Source of the DNA: Patiria miniata
Lineage: Eukaryota > Echinodermata > Asteroidea > Valvatida > Asterinidae
DNA length: 64,000 nucleotides
Reading direction: 5' to 3'
Assembly (NCBI RefSeq): GCF_015706575.1
Contig: NW_024037062.1
Location: 5,018,811 to 5,082,810 of the forward strand
Part shown: in pieces, positions 1 through 10,824 of the stretch
Layout: each line of letters begins with the position of its first letter
Numbering within the stretch: position 1 is the stretch's first letter
The notes under the pieces: generated by a model
What the model was told of the DNA's origin: nothing
What the model saw: only the letters and a program-made list of their open reading frames with translations
Databases searched by the model: none
Position numbers and translations under genes: made by a program

Positions 1-315
1 CAGAATTTCTTATGCTAATGGAATACGTCATCATATAGTTGGGAACCATGATGAGTCCATGTGGTATTGATACGCTCTAGGCACCATACAGTGTACAGTA
101 CTTGTTGTTATAAAGTTTTTAAAGTTCAAAGTTTGACATCTAGCTGGAAAGGGTAGGCCAATTGTTGTGTTGTTTGTTTGAACACTCAGTCAACTGTAAA
201 CCTAGTCTGCTATAAACTGTGAGGTTCATTACCTTCTCTAAATTCCAGACACAAACCCTAGGTCATTTAACAGCTGACTGGTACTTATTAAGTAGTTTTC
301 ATGTTTGTTGTGTCA

Positions 316-747
316 AAAAGATTTCCGTACTAGACCTCCACTTTTTTCCAATCAATTTTCAAGCGCCAAAAAGTTGCATCCTTTATGGTTATTTCCTTCA
401 CTTTCCCTCCTCTTCTCTCACCCTCTCCTTTCCTTCATTCCACTTTATTAATCAGTCACTTACTTCATGGAGATCCATCGAGATTCAAACATCAGACTCT
501 TCTTTAAAACACAACACTTTTACCACTACTGTTTACCACTTGTTGCAATAATCAATCTTTGGACGTATTTAAAGTATCCATTGAAATAAGACTAATGAAT
601 ATTACATACACTAAATATTCATGAGAAATTAAATATTCATAATGACAAATTGCACTGTCATTGGCCGGCTCATGCTTTGTCGATGTCATGCATACCGCAC
701 TAAACTTCCAGACACTTCAATCAATATGGTCGGCTGCTTCCAACTTA
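316..747 (-). mobile_element. Truncated copy of the tRNA-bearing TIR family
   Basis: This matches 1,312-1,890 along most of its length (CTTTTTTC, CAATTTTCAAGC, CACTTTCCCTCCTCT, TTGGACGTATTTAAAGTA, ATTGGCCGGCTCATG). Its tRNA-like centre is badly decayed. The right part is cut off where the 748-1,215 element starts. Confidence 0.6.
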
Positions 748-1215
748 GGGTTGCAGACCAGTAAATAAACTTCCATAGACCCAATGGTAAATGCTCCCAC
801 TTCAGAAATTCGGGAAAAATACTCACAACTCTCCAAGGTGTTTGAGACACACATCAAATTAAAGCTTATTTCATCATCTTTCATTTTCTTTTCAATTTTC
901 GGGGGTTAACTGATGACTTTTAGGAGAAATTTCCATCCGATGATGATCACCCCTGAAAATAGTCCTGAAGCCCATCGCCATGTTGAAAAACGATGCCTAC
1001 ACTCCATTGCAAAATAGAGCGCTTTAAGGGCCCCAATTTCATCCAAATTAAACGGAACTACAAGCTCACAGTCCTGTGCATGGCTTCCACCCATTTTTTT
1101 AAAAACCCTCAAGTTCATGGCCCACAGCATGCTCAAATACTGAAGATTTTGAGGGCATGCAAATCGTGATTTGGCCAGCGTAGGCAATTTCGGACCTATT
1201 TACTGGTCTGCAACC
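748..1215. mobile_element. Small TIR element, 468 bp
   Basis: GGTTGCAGACCAGTAAATA at 749 is inverted at 1,197-1,215. The first 210 bp match, in reverse complement, 60,080-60,287, where the same end reads TTATTTACTGGTCCCCAACC. It interrupts or truncates a copy of the tRNA-bearing family ending at 747. No protein recognised. Confidence 0.65.
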
Positions 1216-1311
1216 TATAAAGAAGCGAGGTTTTGAAAAATTCCCGCAAACCATTTGTACGGCACGAGGAAGGATGGATGACTCATATTTCATCAAAAAA
1301 TTGCGAGAAAA

Positions 1312-1890
1312 AAAATGGAAAAATTTCCACAACTTTTTTTCAATTAATTTTCAAGCACCAAAAGTTGTATCCTTTAAGGTTATTCCCTCCACTTTCCCTC
1401 CTCTCACCCTCTTCTTTCCTTATTTCTATTTATTTATCAGTTACTTACTTCATCGAGATTCGAACCTCGGACTCTTGCTTGCAACACGAGACTCTTAACT
1501 GCTAGGCCGCGCATGATCGCTGTTGCGATAATCATTCTTTGGACGTATTTGAAGTAGCCATTGAAATAAACTAAATGTTCATGAGAAAATAAATATTCAT
1601 AATGAAGTATTGCACTATCATTGGCCGGCTCATGCGACGTCATGGTTGTCGATGTCATGCGTATGACGGACCGCTGTCTGTCAGCCACTTAATCAGTTTT
1701 GACCGGCTGCTTCAACTCAGTTCTGCACAACGTGTGCATCCGAAATGGGCTCTAAAAACACATTGCCTAATTTTTTTTGCATTAACACACAGCTTCCTGG
1801 ATTCCTCTTGGGTGAAATCACAAGGTAAGGTGAAACTTGATGTGTTTAGCGGCAGGTAAAGTTGTGGCCGAGTATGGGCATTTTCCCCCA
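1312..1890 (-). mobile_element. Copy of the tRNA-bearing TIR family
   Basis: This is homologous, in reverse orientation, to the better preserved copy at 14,985-15,582. Its centre (1,440-1,512) reads on the minus strand as a tRNA-like sequence with an A box (CGGCCTAGCAGTTAAGA) and a B box (GGTTCGAATCTC). The ends are degenerate forms of the inverted ends seen in the other copy. Confidence 0.65.
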
Positions 1891-2884
1891 AAAAAATCTC
1901 CGACTGCGATTTTTGGCCTGAAAACAAGCCCTCTGTTTGCGGCTACCTTGCTGTAGGGTGCCCCCAAGGCCGCGCTCCAAACATCAATAAAAGAGAATTG
2001 CAGGGTGTAGTTGACCTTAGAAAGTTGATTTGTTATAAAATCACATTGGAGAAAAAAGTTGTGGATTCCCCAAAACAGCAATGCCGTTATTTGTGTGTAA
2101 ATTTCCCATACGTGGTCACATTGATTTCAGCCAAATTGAGCATCATTTTAATTTAAGGCCAAAAAAATAATTAAAAAATGCAATAATTTCAGAACTGCTT
2201 GCCCTATGAAGCTAGGACTCAGGAGACCACTTGTTTAATTGCATTTTGAAAGCTCTTTGAGATAAAGTAAACTACACTAGCGAATCAACTTTGAAATTTG
2301 ATGATTCTACCTAACCTTACGATTCAGTGCGCCGTGCGTGCTCACGGTACATCGCACGGTGATCGTCATCTTTATTTTCGGGTCACGTGTTGTCGCCGCG
2401 CTGTCATCGTCATTTTTTTACCCCCAAATTTCCGTCAAAAAATCAAAACCCTGCCCTCTACATGTATCTATGACATAGGCTCTACCTGCTTATTGTGAAT
2501 GTCGCCAACTAGTTTGGTAGGTCCAATAATTTTAAAGTGGATTTTGTTCCCATATATTAATTTTATGTAAGTTATACTAGGAACCGGGCCTACACTACAC
2601 GATCGCCGAAAATAGTAGGCCTAGTAATTTTTGGTATGAAAATGAAAGAGCGGCCCGCCGCTGGAAGTCAACATCTTGGTAATCCTTACTTTTAGGACAC
2701 CTCTATTTTGTACGAATTCTGTTCAAAACTGACTTTTGCAGATGACTGTCCAGTACCAAAGTGACTTTTGCAGGCCAAAGCAGTCTTTTTTTCTTCAAAC
2801 TCATGTTAGTTGTAATTTTGAAAGCACTTTCAAAGAAAATGTGACTAAATTCTACCTTTTTTTGCAGTTCGCCATCTTGCTTTT
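1891..2884. other. Gene-free stretch left of the PKD2-like exon
   Basis: This falls in the presumed first intron of the PKD2-like gene. I see AT-rich sequence and a short fragment of a dispersed repeat, no further coding exon. Confidence 0.4.
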
Positions 2885-3005
2885 TAAATATATTTTCTGT
2901 TTGTCATCGTCGTCTTTTACCCCTCATAAATCAAAGCCCTGCCTTCTTTCTACAAAATTAAACCTGCTGATATTCAAGAGGTGTCATTGCCAAATGTTCA
3001 AATGT
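2400..3005. repeat. Dispersed repeat also found at 28,610-28,760
   Basis: The segment 2,885-3,005 (TTTACCCCTCATAAATCAAA, GCCCTGCCTTCTTTCTAC, AATTAAACCTGCTGATATT, GGTGTCATTG) matches the reverse complement of 28,612-28,760. A shorter related piece lies at 2,400-2,465 (TTACCCCCAAATTTCC, AAAACCCTGCCCTCTAC). No protein or clean ends were seen. Confidence 0.5.
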
Positions 3006-3140
3006 GCCAAGAAATATCGAATGTCACTTTTGATTGTCATTTAGTCAGCTGTTTTGGTGAGTCTCTAACCTTATATAGGATTACCAAAATGTTCTTCCCG
3101 TTCCCCAATCTTTGTCGTTGAATGTTATCATTTAACTTAC

Positions 3141-3519
3141 ATCTTATGCCTCTCTTGACTTTGGTCCAGCATCCTGCTTTTGCCTGTTCCGCCTTCTGCT
3201 TGGCGACCTTGGGATCAATGGTGCGAATCTCTCCCCCGACGTACAGCTCACTTTCCATGGCAGTGGGCGCGTTAACCACCTCGCCGTCGTCCTCCTGGTC
3301 CCCATAGTCGTCCCCATAGTCGCCGTTAATGCCTTTCTCCTCGTTGCCGATGTCAAAGCCGTCATTGTCGCTCCAGGCCTGGCGGGAAGCGGAGCTGGAT
3401 GGTCGCCGCTGCATCCCGTCGTCAATAATCTTGTCCATCTCAACTTCGTCACGCGGCGTCAGCCGTCCGGCGGTCGAACCCCCAGTGACTGGTCGCGGAC
3501 TTACCCGTCTTGTTGTCAT
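3141..3519 (-). CDS. PKD2: First coding exon of a polycystin-2 (PKD2)-like cation channel, partial
   Basis: This exon encodes the cytoplasmic amino end of a probable polycystin-2, a TRP-family Ca2+-permeable channel that works with polycystin-1 in cilia and ER. It reads 126 residues from an ATG at 3,519 and ends at a GTAAGT donor (3,140 downwards) in phase 1. Vertebrate PKD2 has a first exon with the same plan: a Ser-rich stretch followed by SRQAW, an acidic Gly/Asp/Glu run, then a basic WxxxxxRGLR segment just before the first membrane helix. Here I see SSSASRQAWSDNDGFD (about residues 42-57), an acidic DYGDDYGDQEDDGE run, and CWTKVKRGIR at the splice site. The membrane domains should lie on exons to the left of the window; I did not find the next exon between 1 and 3,140. 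The acidic, disordered composition makes chance similarity possible, but the combination of motif order and intron position is persuasive. Confidence 0.68.
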
Positions 3520-4389
3520 GTTTTCCTATGCAATCTAGACACCAGATTGGGTAACTTTTCTTTTCAATACGTATGGTTTTAAAAGATTCTATCCGAAGTT
3601 CAGATAAAATTCAGGGCTTTAAATTGAGTGCGATCATCACTGACACTGAGTCGTTTGTGTTTGTGTGTGCCTCCGCCGCCTGCACAGAGCTGGTGATAGC
3701 TAGCGCAGAATGGTAGGTAGGTACGCGCGATCGCGATCGATGGCTACAGTTTTAGTCGGGTACCGATATACTTTCATCGATCCAATTCAATGCAATGACG
3801 TCAGTGTAATGAAAGGAAGTCTAGTTCCTTCCTCGAACCTTTCCTTGGACGTTTCAAAGATTTCGCCGTGAAGAGATCCAGACTACTTTCTCAAACTTTC
3901 TCACATGTTTGGAGAATTTAAAAAGTGATCAAAACGGAAAGCGATCAACAAAGTTCCATTTCTCTTCAACAATTTTCGACTACCTTTCCCCCCAATTTTC
4001 GCGAAATTCGAATGTGTTTATTCCAGAACTAATTGTGGGCCAATTGTTTTTCAAAAGTAGAAAAATTGCTATTAAAAAAATAGGTCACAAAATTCGAAAC
4101 CGTCTAATACTTCACGCGGGCATCCCAAAAAAGTTAAAAAGATAATCTAGTTGCTGATTTGCTAGCGTTCCAACAAGACATCGGATTGAAAATTTATTCA
4201 TTTTCTAAGAATAAATGAATCTATGTTCGGTACATTCGGTAGACTCGAACAGAATGCGCCCCGCATAGGCTCTAAAAACACGTTCCCCCGAAATGACAAT
4301 TAAACGTCGTGTGCCAACTGAAGGGAAAAGGCGTTAGAAGCACCAGACGTACGAAAGCCTGTTAGTGCCATCGAATGTATAAATGGCTC
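3520..4389. promoter_or_regulatory. Probable PKD2-like 5' flank and promoter region
   Basis: This lies directly upstream of the minus-strand start codon at 3,519. The part 3,660-3,760 is CpG-rich (GGTACGCGCGATCGCGATCG). No TATA box or other defined element could be assigned. It ends where the minisatellite array begins. Confidence 0.3.
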
Positions 4390-5195
4390 TTTTGCAAGTA
4401 TATGTTTGGTGAATCTTGAATTTTGGATGTATATGTTTAACAAGTCTTGTTTTTTGGATGTACATGTTTGGCGAATCTTGTTTTTTGCAAGTATATGTTT
4501 GGCAAATCTTGTTTTTTGCAAGTATACTGTTTCCCGAGTCTCAGTTGTTTTTTGCAAGTATATGTTTGGCGAATCTTGTTTTTTTGCAAGTATAAATTTG
4601 AAAAATCTTGTTTTTTGCAAGTAATTTTCGCAAGTCTTGTTTTTGTGAAGTCTATTTTTAGTAACAGTCTTGTTTTTTTGCAAGTATATGTTTCCCGAGT
4701 CTTGTTTTTTGCAAGTATGTTTGGCGAGTCCAGTTTTGTGAAGTCTATTTTTAGTAACAGTTTTTTTTTTTTTGCGAGTATATGTTTGGCGAATCTTGTT
4801 TTTTGCAAGTATGTTTCGCGAGTCTTGTTTTTGTGAAGTCTATTTTTTAGTAACAGTCTTGTTTTTTGCAAGTATATGTTTGGCGAATCTTGTTTTTTGC
4901 AAGTATAAATTTGGCAAGTCTTGTTTTTTGCAAGTACGTATTTGGCGAATCTTGTTTTTTTGCAAGTATGTGTTTGGCAAATCTTGTTTTTTGCAAGTAT
5001 GTTTGGCGAGTCTTGTTTTTGTGAAGTCTATTTTTAGTAACAGTCTTGGTTTTTTTGAAGTATATATTTCCCGAATCTTGTTTTTTGCAAGTATAAATTT
5101 AGCGAGTCTTGTTTTTTGCAAGTACAAAGTATATGTTTCTCGAGTCTCGTTTTTTGTAAGTAAATGTTTTGCGAATCTTGTTGTTTTTAAGTCTG
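4390..5195 (+). repeat. Left minisatellite array of the integrase transposon
   Basis: About 26 tandem units of roughly 31 bp, built on TTTTTTGCAAGTATATGTTT plus GGCGAATCTTG. A variant unit with GTGAAGTCTATTTTTAGTAA recurs about four times. The same units occur in reverse orientation at 6,353-6,608 and 7,321-7,517, so the two arrays act as long inverted ends around the integrase gene. Apparent long reading frames here are a by-product of the repeat. Confidence 0.88.
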
Positions 5196-5264
5196 TTAGG
5201 CGGTGTGCATGAGGGCGCTGTTGTTTGTGATGAAAGTAGCCATGCCGGTAGTAGAGAGCAACCA

Positions 5265-6357
5265 ATTAATTCGTTTCAACTTTAATTTAGGCCTTAATTA
5301 CGACGAAATAATGCATCACTTCTCGCAAACAACAATATTGTTATCAGCAAACGGCATCTTAACCGGAAACTGCGAGCTCTAGGGCTTTTCCGGCGAAAAA
5401 AATCACACCGTTATTGCAGACGTCGCCACCTTTATCGAAGGAGAGTTGCAAACGTCTGGGCAATTGCATGGCTATAAATGGATGCACTTGCGATGCGTTC
5501 AGAGTGGTATCAGTATTGATAGAGAAACAGTGCGCCATCTGTTAGAAATACTTGAACAAGGTTTTCAACAAAGGGCAAGGAGAGGCTTCAGAGACGCAGA
5601 TATCACGTAAGCGGTCCCAATTTCCTGTGGCACTTGGACTCGTATGATAAACTAAAACCCTATGACATTTGCATAAATGGCTGCATTGATGGGTTTTCCA
5701 GGAATGTGCTTTGGTTAGAAGCTTACGTAACAAACAGCGATCCTTATGTCATTGCTGGTTATTATGTGAGAACGGTAAGGGCCAAAATAGGATGTCCAAG
5801 AGTAATTCGGTCAGACTTTGGAACTGAAAATGGTACAGTTCGACAAATGCAACACTTCATGAGAACCAATTTCCAAGATGCGTTTGCAGGAGACAGGAGT
5901 TTTCTACAAGGTACCAGTCAACACAATCAGCGCATCGAATATTGGTGGAGTGTGTTTCGAAAACACTGCACACAGTATTGGATGAACTTAAAGATGATGG
6001 TCATTTCAGTGGTGATTTTCTGGATACATCTTTAATACAGTGAATCTAATCCAGGTAAATGATTACATGTATAGGCGTTATAAAATAGTTTGTCGTTGCA
6101 CAAGTCCCAATGTAAAATCCTTTATCTGTGAAAGCCGTTTCACTTTCAGCCTTTGTGAACAACAAATAATTAAAATACCTGAACAATTAATCTTATTTGC
6201 TCATACAGGGTGATATTGACACTACCGTGAAGGCCGGAGTGGAACTGTCACAGAATAGCTTCATCAAGAAATCGACATGGTCCATTCGGTCGACCTATGG
6301 TGATGTACGACGGTGCCCCAACTGTATGGAACGCAACATTATCTTGTTCCTTATACT
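5265..6357 (+). mobile_element. DDE integrase-fold transposase of a DNA transposon, broken
   Basis: Plus-strand translation gives an integrase-core (rve) transposase of the type found in many animal genomes as 'integrase core domain' proteins. In order I see a helical amino region (NLGLNYDEIMHHF; GYKWMHLRCVQSGI), a first Asp in WHLDSYDKLKPYDICINGC, IDGFSRNVLWLEAY, a second Asp in VIRSDFGTENGTV, a Glu in HNQRIEYWWSVFRK, and a carboxy end PQLYGTQHYLVP that runs directly into a minisatellite array at 6,353. The catalytic D-D-E set is present, but the reading frame is broken in a few places. A possible GT-AG interruption lies at about 6,054-6,209. Family placement is uncertain; eukaryotic IS3-like (IS3EU) elements are one candidate. 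It sits between oppositely oriented arrays at 4,390-5,195 and 6,353-7,517. Confidence 0.75.
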
Positions 6358-7517
6358 TGCAAAAAACAAGACTCGGGAAACATAATTTTTTATACTTGCA
6401 AAAAACAAGATTCGCCAAACATTATACTTGCAAAAAAACAACTGTTACTAAAAATAGACTTCACAAAAACAAGACTCGCGAAACATACTTGCAAAAAACA
6501 AGACTCGGGAAATATATACTTCCAAAAAACAAGACTGTTACTAAAAATAGACTTCACAAAACTGGACTCGCCAAACATACTTGCAAAAAACAAGATTTGC
6601 CTAACATATCGTCACCGTTTTCACGAAGAGGCGAATTTAGTATTTAACTGTCTGAACAAACATTCGAGATAATCGTGTTTAAAGTTGGTCCTTTTTTATT
6701 TGACAATTTGAAACTTAAGGATGCATAAAATATGCAAGATTTAGGTATCAGAGGAACTTGAGGAGAGCTTCTTATCTTCCTAAATGTAGCAAACTTTAAG
6801 AAAAATATGTGATAAGTTTTGCAGAATTAATCAATTAAGAGAAGTGGCTGTTCGTGAAAACGAAAACAAAGACCGATTAGCAAATTCGCCCCTTCGTGAA
6901 TTCGCTAAAGTAACTACGCGCAGATTTCGCCCTTTCTGCGGTCTGAGTCAATGCATTTTTTGTACTGTACGCGCAGATTCTGCTCCACTGCGCATGCGCC
7001 TTGAAATTCGCCCCTTCGTGAAAACGTTTTATTGCACGCGCATGGAATTCGCCCTTTCGTGATATTACAATGTATTTATTTACTGAAAATTTACTAATAC
7101 CAGAGTGCGGAATTCGCCCCTTCGCGTGAAAACGCAAAACGGCACTTTTGGCAAATTCGCCCATTCGTTAATTAGGTTAATTAAGATTTTAATTAATTTT
7201 TTGAAAGTATAGCCTCACTAGGTTGTAGATATTGGTATCTTTATTCATTTTCACAAAAAAAAACAAATTTCGAAAAACGGACGATTTTTATGAAATTGCC
7301 CCTTCGTGAAAACGGTGACGATATAATTGCAAAAAACACGACTTGTCAAATTTATACTTGCAAAAAACCAGACTCGCGAAACATACTTGCAAAAAACAAG
7401 ATTTTCAAAATTTATACTTGCAAAAAACAAGATTCGCCAAACATATACTTGCAAAAAACAAGACTCGGGAAACATAAACTTGCAAAAAACAAGACTTGCC
7501 AAATTTATACTTTTTAA
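6353..7517 (-). repeat. Right minisatellite array, reverse orientation, split by a nested element
   Basis: Reverse-complement copies of the left array unit (ACTTGCAAAAAACAAGACTC and relatives) run from 6,353 to 6,608 and again from 7,321 to 7,517. The gap is a separate TIR element (6,609-7,320). Variant units with GTTACTAAAAATAGACTTC match the variant units of the left array. Left and right arrays are therefore homologous inverted ends. Confidence 0.86.
6609..7320. mobile_element. Nested non-autonomous TIR transposon (712 bp) with ATAT target duplication
   Basis: The left end CGTCACCGTTTTCACGAAG is matched inverted at the right end (CTTCGTGAAAACGGTGACG). ATAT flanks both sides, and the minisatellite continues across the site. 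Internally the motif AATTCGCCCCTTCGTGAA recurs at least four times (about 6,888, 7,008, 7,047, 7,110) as degenerate subterminal repeats. No coding potential was seen. Superfamily not assigned. Confidence 0.78.
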
Positions 7518-7639
7518 AACCATGCATACTTCTAAAGTAAGGAACTGGAGTGATTTTATTCCAGAGCCGTGGGCCTTGATGTCGAACTGTTTTAATAAAT
7601 AAAGCAGTTCTTGCCTTTCCAATGTGAAGCTTAGCTGCT

Positions 7640-8640
7640 GATATGGTACCATGGGATCGCCTCATCCCCAGTTCTGGCGGACCTGTTTATGGAAGAATTT
7701 GAACAGACAGCACTCAGGCTCCTCACAGCCGACCAGAAACCGAGTGTGTGGCTCCGGTATGTGGATGATACCTTCATCGTGTGGCCGCACGGCACTGAGA
7801 ACCTCCATCTGTTTCTAGAACACCTCAAAGCAACTACAATGGATCAGGAACGTGATGGCTACATCTCGTTCCTGGACGTTGAGGTATCTAGGCAACTCGA
7901 TGGAACCCTCAGTCGCAATGTGTACCGCAAACCCTCACACACGGACCGCTACCTCCACAGCCGATCCTTTCACCACCCAAGTCGTCCATCAACCGCACCC
8001 TGGTACGGAGAGCATTCAACATTTGCGACCAAGAACACCTGAACCAAGAACTCCACCATGTCAAGACCGCCCTTCAATGCAAAGGATACAAGACCATCAA
8101 GACACAAGACCCAAGAACATCTCCCGACCAAAGGGTCTCTTATACCCAAGGTCATTCCCTATAGGTGCAAGTCATCAGTCACCCTACCATACACAGGCAG
8201 TTCCTCCCACGTCATCCAACGCATCCTGAACAACAACGACATCAAGGTCTTCCACAGCGCACCAAACAAGATCCACGACTTCCTTCAGTCCCACAAAGAC
8301 AAACAGTGCCCCGAGACCAAGCCAGGCGTTTACTGGATTCCATGTGAATGTGGCAAGTATACATCGGGGAAACCGGGCGTGACATCACCACATACAAGAC
8401 TGAAGGAACACAAAGCACATGGCCGACGAGGAGAGTACGACAAATCCTCCATCATCAAACATTCTCACAGCATGGACCACAACATCATCTGGCAATAAGC
8501 AAGACTCATCACCAGCATCCAACAGTGGCACCCAGGCGTGTCCGAGAGGCCATGGAAATCTACAAACATGACACCGTTCCCACAAGACATTGGCTACCAC
8601 ATCAGTGACATTTGGCGACCACTACTTCATCGCGAGTCCA
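7640..8640 (+). mobile_element. Penelope-like retroelement, fragment, broken
   Basis: This carries the carboxy part of a Penelope-type reverse transcriptase: PVLADLFMEEFEQTA, the catalytic box LRYVDDTFIVWPHG, LFLEHLKATT, ISFLDVEVSRQLDGTLSRNV, YRKPSHTDRYLH. A GIY-YIG type endonuclease region follows (VYIGETGRD, TRLKEHKAHGRRGEYDKSSI). Penelope-like elements combine exactly these two domains. The fragment lacks the front of the reverse transcriptase and is broken in several places, so it is a fossil. GGGTCTCCTATACCC-like strings recur just after it (8,641-8,735). Confidence 0.85.
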
Positions 8641-9330
8641 ATGGGTCTTCTATACCCACGGACAACGGCCCATCCCCATAGTTCCCCCCCCCCCCATGAT
8701 TAGTTTTGTTGCCATATGGGTCTCCTATACCCTTGGCATCCCAGTGAGTTCACTGCAGCTGCACTCCCACCCTTCTGACACGCCTCACTGAACACCAGCA
8801 GATTTACATCACCCCGACGCAAAAATTCCATCTTATGAATTGTCAATGCGGTACCCGCTGCTATGTACTTCAGATTCGAACCAGCCAACCGATCCCGTTA
8901 GCTCGGTGGTCGAGTGGTAAGACGTCTGCACTAGAAAGCTTGAGGTCGTGGGTTCGAGTCCCACCCGAGTGATTGTTTTCCAACTTTCACTCGGGAGGTA
9001 ACACACTGAGTATACAGTGCATGTTTATACGTCGGTGAAGGGCAAAACCTAATTTGATTTACATCACCCCGACGCCCCCCCCCAAAAAAAAATATCCATC
9101 CTATGAATAACCAGCAGCCTACCCCAGTATTCAGGATCCCACTTAGCATCCAGTCAGAATTTCCCGCCTACACGGTTCACCGAACACTCGGCACCTGGCA
9201 GTACTTAAACCACCATCCCAACTAGAGCCCGGCATTCTCCTGATGACGAACAGAGCATACTGTTCGAAACGTCGAGTTAAACCAACGGTTCTCTTCAGAA
9301 CCACACATACTCACAAAAGAGATAGTTCCA
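8641..9330 (+). mobile_element. Penelope-like 3' flank with embedded tRNA-derived SINE
   Basis: This contains G/C homopolymer runs, a SINE (8,840-9,105) and, at 9,239-9,275, CTGATGA followed by a 7-bp stem (CGAACAG/CTGTTCG) and AAACGTC. Such strings are common next to Penelope-like elements, some of which carry hammerhead ribozymes. The boundary with the coding part is not sharp. Confidence 0.4.
8840..9105 (+). mobile_element. tRNA-derived SINE, tRNA-Ser-like head
   Basis: Positions 8,897-8,973 resemble a tRNA: A box TGGTCGAGTGG, loop CTAGAAA as in tRNA-Ser(AGA), B box GGGTTCGAGTCCC. The anticodon stem does not pair well, so it is not a working tRNA gene. The body (CACTCGGGAGGTAACACACT, GATTTACATCACCCCGACGC) is shared with the copy at 43,527-43,735. 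The tail string also occurs at 8,799-8,818 just upstream, suggesting two copies in tandem. Confidence 0.7.
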
Positions 9331-10790
9331 CATGGTGTTACCGCAAACCTCTCACTTATTGATCTTTCCACCATGCAAACCCTCAAGTCTCATTTAACTT
9401 GAAACCTTTTTAGACAATAATTTTGGTGTTTTTAATTGTTTTTTGCTTGGTCTGTATTATGTGTCTGTCATTGTGCAGGGTTGGAGAGACACGCCCTATT
9501 GCCGACAGTGTTTTGTTTCACTTTTATTTTTCTCCTTGGCAGCCCTGCACTGTCCACGTTCTGTCTTTCGTGTGTAGTGTTTACTTGGTTTCTTATTGTT
9601 TGTATCCTTTTGTTTTAATATCAAATTTTATGTATTTATTGTAATTGTGTGTATATATGTGGATTTGCCGAATAAAATATTATTATTATTAAGGCTGAAA
9701 TTTTGACTCGTGAAATTCGTTGCTAATTGAAATAATATTGTGCATTTTTATTTCAAGGTGCTATGTTTGATGTTATTTATATTTTTAGGCTAAAGACCTC
9801 CCCCCCCCCCCTGCATAAAACGTGCGCTTAAGCGGCATGGTAAATAATAACGTCCTTTTGCCGGAAGTAACCTTGGCTTTGCGTACCCACTTCAGTGGGA
9901 CGTTAGCGCACTTGGAACACAATTATTTTGTTGTAAATAATGAAAAACCTTCCGTCTTTTTCATACTGTTAATAACGTCAGAATGACGTAGCCCCTTAAG
10001 ACAAAATGTGTATCAAATGAAAGATTTTTCCATGCTCTATCGATTACCCGAAAATCCGAAGTAAGATGTAGGCCGACAAACCTTTGGGGAAACGCATGTC
10101 TCGTGACCAAAACATACACAAGTTCTGCCTTTATTATTTGCTTACCCCGTGCTCTTAAAATATGGATTTTTTTCTCCTAGAAAATTTTCAATTTGTATGT
10201 ATACCGATTTTGGGCGTCTGCAACCATCTGAAAGATAAATGCTTTAATTTTGCACACAAATGAACCCGCCCTGCCTACGGGAGCCAAATAATTATTGTCT
10301 GGCAGCCAATAATTCGAATTTTGGGAAGAAATTATTCAATATCTAAACATCGATGGATTTTTTTGCTCGATGTGTCATTCAAAAGTAAATAACTTTTAAA
10401 TTGCTAGGAAAATAACCAGTGAAAAAAAAGAAGCCAAAAGAGAAAAAAAAACTTTACAAAGTAAAAACAAATTACGCCTTGACGCCTTGAAACAAAGAGG
10501 AAGGAAAACCCACACAGGGCTAATGAGCGACTTGAACCACAGGAATGATCCGATGGGAACAGACAGTAGATGAAATGTACATGTAGTATGGAACGTGGCT
10601 TTTAAGCTGGTCTGTTGAATGAATTTGGGAAGGGGGACGCTACTAAACGTAAAGGTATAAACAACATTTGCTAACATAAAAAAACGACCTACCAAATTAT
10701 TATGCCGTACTTAAAGTGAATAAAGTGAATAACAGTCAAGCATCATGTGAAATACTGTCATTTTCAAGAAAAGTGAAATTTTGGTATCAA
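9331..10790. other. Gene-free stretch with a possible LINE 3' tail
   Basis: Positions 9,423-9,700 end in GCCGAATAAAATATTATTAT plus TATT, the kind of A/T-rich short-repeat tail seen at LINE 3' ends, but no reverse-transcriptase sequence precedes it. A poly-C run lies at about 9,800. The remainder, AT-rich, holds nothing I recognise. Confidence 0.3.
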
Positions 10791-10824
10791 TTTCCAACGA
10801 TGGTCACATGACCATCGTTGGAAA
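10791..10824. repeat. Near-perfect 34-bp palindrome
   Basis: TTTCCAACGATGGTCA and TGACCATCGTTGGAAA are exact inverted copies separated by CA. They could extrude as a hairpin. Confidence 0.85.

Noticed and set aside
3144-3452. Arg/Pro-rich open frame opposite and out of frame with the PKD2-like exon
   Set aside because: It is a frame shadow of a GC-rich coding exon.
4390-5195. Regular repeats of about 31 bp, superficially like a CRISPR array
   Set aside because: There are no unique spacers between units. It is a head-to-tail minisatellite in an animal genome with a mirrored partner at 6,353-7,517.
4300-5265. Several overlapping long open frames with CKYMFGESCF or KNKTRETY repeats
   Set aside because: They are translations of the minisatellite unit in different frames, with low-complexity periodic sequence and no gene context.
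8897-8973. tRNA-Ser gene
   Set aside because: Anticodon and acceptor stems pair poorly, and the sequence continues into a SINE body shared with 43,527-43,735.
9423-9644. 73-codon hydrophobic open frame
   Set aside because: It lies in T-rich sequence ahead of a LINE-like tail, and hydrophobic residues are expected from T-rich codons.
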